DNA of 64,000 bases from Trabulsiella odontotermitis (GTDB taxonomy: Bacteria > Pseudomonadota > Gammaproteobacteria > Enterobacterales > Enterobacteriaceae), in contig NZ_CP125781.1 in assembly GCF_030053895.1 (NCBI RefSeq), positions 682,001 through 746,000 on the forward strand. Reading direction: 5' to 3'. Made by a program: the position numbers and the translations under genes. How positions within the stretch are numbered: position 1 is the stretch's first letter; every line of letters starts with the position of its first letter. Below the pieces are notes generated by a model that saw only the letters and a list, made by a program, of their open reading frames with translations, had not been told where the DNA came from and searched no databases. Positions 61,783 to 64,000 of the stretch are shown here, piece after piece.

Positions 61783-63792
61783 ATGCGGTTGTTTATCTGC
61801 GAAAAGCCATCACAGGGGCGAGATCTTGCGAATGTTTTGGGTGCCACCCGACGTGGCGACGGTTTTCTAACTGGCCCTGGCGTCACTGTTACCTGGGCAG
61901 TAGGGCATTTGCTGGAGACCGCACCGCCTGAAGCATACGGTCAACAGTATGGCAAACCATGGTCGCTCTCTGCTCTGCCGATCCTGCCTTCCCCATGGCA
62001 GGTGGTGGTAAAAAAGGAGACGCAGTCTCAGTTCAAGGTTATTGAGCGGCTGCTGCGCCAGGTCGATGATGTGGTTATCTCCACTGATGCGGACCGGGAA
62101 GGAGAAGTAATTGCCCGTGAATTGCTGGAATACTGCCGCTGGGACGGTCCTGTACAGCGGCTTTGGCTTTCTGCCCTTGATGAAATGAGCATCCGTGCAG
62201 CTCTCCAGGATCTGCGACCGGGTGCCGAAACTCTTGGAATGTATCATGCGGGACTTGGTCGCGCTCGTGCCGACTGGCTCATTGGAATGAATCTGTCCCG
62301 TCTGTATACACTGCTTGCAGTACAGTCAGGATTCGACTGTGTGATTTCTGTCGGGCGGGTGCAGACTCCCACCCTGGCACTGGTTGTCCGGCGTGATCGG
62401 GAGATAGCGACATTCGTCCCAAAACCTTTCTGGCAGGTTAAGGCGCTTCTGAGTGCGGGAGGGAGAACTTTTCCGGCGCAATGGGTACCTGCAAAGGTTT
62501 ATACCGACGAAGAAAAACGCTGTGTACACCAAAATATAGCGCAGCAGGTAGCGCATCTTTGCCGGCAGGCTGGAGCAGCGACCGTAACAGAATGTGAGAC
62601 GAAGCGTGAAAAAGCGGCAGCGCCGCTGGCTTTTTCGCTCGGCACTTTACAACAGGCCTGTGGCCTGCTCTGGGATATGTCACCCCAGCAGGTGCTTGAC
62701 ACTGCACAGAGCCTCTATGAGAAACACAAGGCAACCACTTATCCACGAACTGATTGTGGATACCTTCCTGAGTCTATGCGTGAGGAAATCCCCTCGGTTC
62801 TTTCCGCTATTGGTCTGTCTGATCCAGAGTGTAGTTCTCTTCTTTCAGGTCTAAATACTTCGTTTGTTTCGCGTATATGGAACGACAAAAAAATCACAGC
62901 TCACCATGGCATTATCCCTACCCGAAACGCGTTTAAGTTTTCTGCGTTAAGTGAGGCAGAGCGAAGGGTATACACCCTTATCCGCCGAAATTATCTGGCA
63001 CAATTTCTTCCCCTGCACGAATCTGATATTACTCGTCTGCAGTTTGACATTGGCGGGCAACTGTTCCGCACAACAGGAAGGACGGAGATTGTAATGGGCT
63101 GGAAGGTCCTGTTCAGTAAGGAGGAAGAGGATAGTGCAGGGGATGATGATCTCAGTATTGAACTTCCTCCTCTCAGGAAGGGTGACCGTTGCGGAGTAAA
63201 CGGTGCAGAGGTCGTGCAGCAAATGACTCGTCCGCCGGCTCACTATACTTTCGCAACACTCATCGGCGCTATGATGAACGCGTCAGCGTTTGTTACCGAT
63301 ATTGCTCTTCGTAAGGTACTGAAGGACAACGCCGGATTAGGCACGGAAGCCACCCGCGCTGGTATCGTTGAGCAACTGCTGAACCGCAGATTTATTGTGC
63401 GTAAAGGTAAGCAGCTTCGCGCGACTGATCTTGGTGCTGATGTCATTGATGCTCTGCCCTCGCAGTTAACCGACCCCGGAATGACTGCACTTTGGGAACA
63501 GGCTCTGGATGAAGTAGCAGAAGGACGCCTTACCCTGAATGATTTTTTGCAGCGACAGGTCGGATGGACCCGTAACCTTGTCAGCATGGGAGGACAGCAG
63601 CGGGTGAGCATTAGAATACCACCCACACCATCGTGCCCTTTATGTGGGGGGAAAACTCGCCTAAAAAAAGGACAGAAAGGAGAGTTTTGGGGGTGTACTC
63701 GTTATCCTGATTGCAAAGGAATCATCAACAACGACACCCAGAAACGTAAAAGCGCGCGTAGCTCTAAGGCTGTAAAACCAAAGAATAATTAA
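61783..63792 (+). CDS. topB: DNA topoisomerase III of the element
   Basis: 669 residues, type IA topoisomerase. Toprim domain: LFICEKPSQGRDLANVLGAT, with STDADREGEVIARELLEY (acidic DxD...E). Catalytic Tyr320 in TTYPRTDCGYLP. A C-terminal zinc ribbon (CPLCGG, GEFWGCTRYPDCKG) is followed by a basic tail. It would decatenate or relax element DNA during replication or transfer. GGGGA upstream of ATG 61783. Confidence 0.94.
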   Translation: MRLFICEKPSQGRDLANVLGATRRGDGFLTGPGVTVTWAVGHLLETAPPEAYGQQYGKPWSLSALPILPSPWQVVVKKETQSQFKVIERLLRQVDDVVISTDADREGEVIARELLEYCRWDGPVQRLWLSALDEMSIRAALQDLRPGAETLGMYHAGLGRARADWLIGMNLSRLYTLLAVQSGFDCVISVGRVQTPTLALVVRRDREIATFVPKPFWQVKALLSAGGRTFPAQWVPAKVYTDEEKRCVHQNIAQQVAHLCRQAGAATVTECETKREKAAAPLAFSLGTLQQACGLLWDMSPQQVLDTAQSLYEKHKATTYPRTDCGYLPESMREEIPSVLSAIGLSDPECSSLLSGLNTSFVSRIWNDKKITAHHGIIPTRNAFKFSALSEAERRVYTLIRRNYLAQFLPLHESDITRLQFDIGGQLFRTTGRTEIVMGWKVLFSKEEEDSAGDDDLSIELPPLRKGDRCGVNGAEVVQQMTRPPAHYTFATLIGAMMNASAFVTDIALRKVLKDNAGLGTEATRAGIVEQLLNRRFIVRKGKQLRATDLGADVIDALPSQLTDPGMTALWEQALDEVAEGRLTLNDFLQRQVGWTRNLVSMGGQQRVSIRIPPTPSCPLCGGKTRLKKGQKGEFWGCTRYPDCKGIINNDTQKRKSARSSKAVKPKNN

Positions 63793-64000
63793 TTCCTTGT
63801 CTCTCATTGCGGGGACAGGATGCCTTTGCTATTGTTGCGACGGCTCTGAAGCCGCACCTCGTGACTGCGGGTCCTGTGAGCATCAAATGCAGTGCTTGCA
63901 GGATACAGTCTTGTTGGCCGCGTCCACACCTGAACGTGAGTCAAAAAGGCACAAAACTCCGTGAAACCGTGCCGGGTCCTGAACACACCCCCGGAGCAAC
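63793..64000. other. Non-coding leader region after topB
   Basis: About 210 bp to the window edge without a convincing gene. Several small inverted repeats are seen: CGGCT/AGCCG, GGCAC/GTGCC and CCGGG/CCCGG. It may be the leader or promoter of the next element gene. Confidence 0.4.

Overview
The window is enterobacterial chromosome. Its left third has the gene content of the metC-exbBD-yghZ-yghU-gss neighbourhood shared by Escherichia, Salmonella and Citrobacter. A Citrobacter or a Salmonella bongori-like host fits best, because a type VI secretion (T6SS) cluster abuts a tRNA-Phe site; that host call is inference from remembered genome layouts, not a search.

Layout. (1) 1-8900, core: yghB (cut by the window edge), metC with MetJ boxes, exbB-exbD with a Fur box, three genes I do not recognise, yghZ, yghU and gss. 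(2) 8876-15812, catabolic accessory genes: a xapABR-like set (purine nucleoside phosphorylase, a TsgA-like MFS carrier, a XapR-like regulator), then an aromatic/organic acid MFS carrier, dmlA and divergent dmlR. (3) 15870-25520, an Rhs graveyard and one intact Rhs. On the minus strand a full PAAR-Rhs toxin with its immunity gene is followed by two displaced C-terminal toxin tips. One tip is intact with a pentapeptide-repeat immunity gene; the other is dead but its immunity gene survives. Fragments of rhs and symE-like genes lie beyond. (4) 25531-53161, a complete T6SS. A leftward arm runs hcp, a candidate membrane effector, its IS5-interrupted putative immunity gene, vgrG, a DUF2169 adaptor and rhs. 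A rightward arm runs tssB-C-E-F-G-fha-tssJ-K-L-clpV-tagO-tssA-tssM, then a second hcp, a YafU-like candidate pore effector with a membrane partner, and vasL; a lipoprotein gene faces the end of this arm. The order matches the Vibrio cholerae vas cluster as I remember it, but without the sigma54 activator vasH. (5) 53349-53431, the tRNA-Phe terminator and 3' end, i.e. an attachment site. (6) 53510-64000, the proximal end of a SPI-7/PFGI-1-class integrative conjugative element: parA, dnaB-like helicase, parB, a zinc-finger gene, a DUF2786 gene, a DUF2857-like gene, an STY4528-type gene, a TIGR03761-type gene and topB, mostly with overlapping stops and starts.

How it works together. The two arms build one contractile injector: TssBC sheath, Hcp tube, VgrG/PAAR-Rhs spike, TssEFGK baseplate, TssJLM membrane complex, ClpV recycling. 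Its payloads are the Rhs tip, one candidate membrane effector near each hcp, and possibly recombined tips from the orphan array. The region's main oddities are the IS5 in a putative immunity gene, the decaying toxin-tip array, and two palindrome-rich patches in the conjugative element: three compensating hairpins between genes, and iterated palindromes inside a coding sequence.
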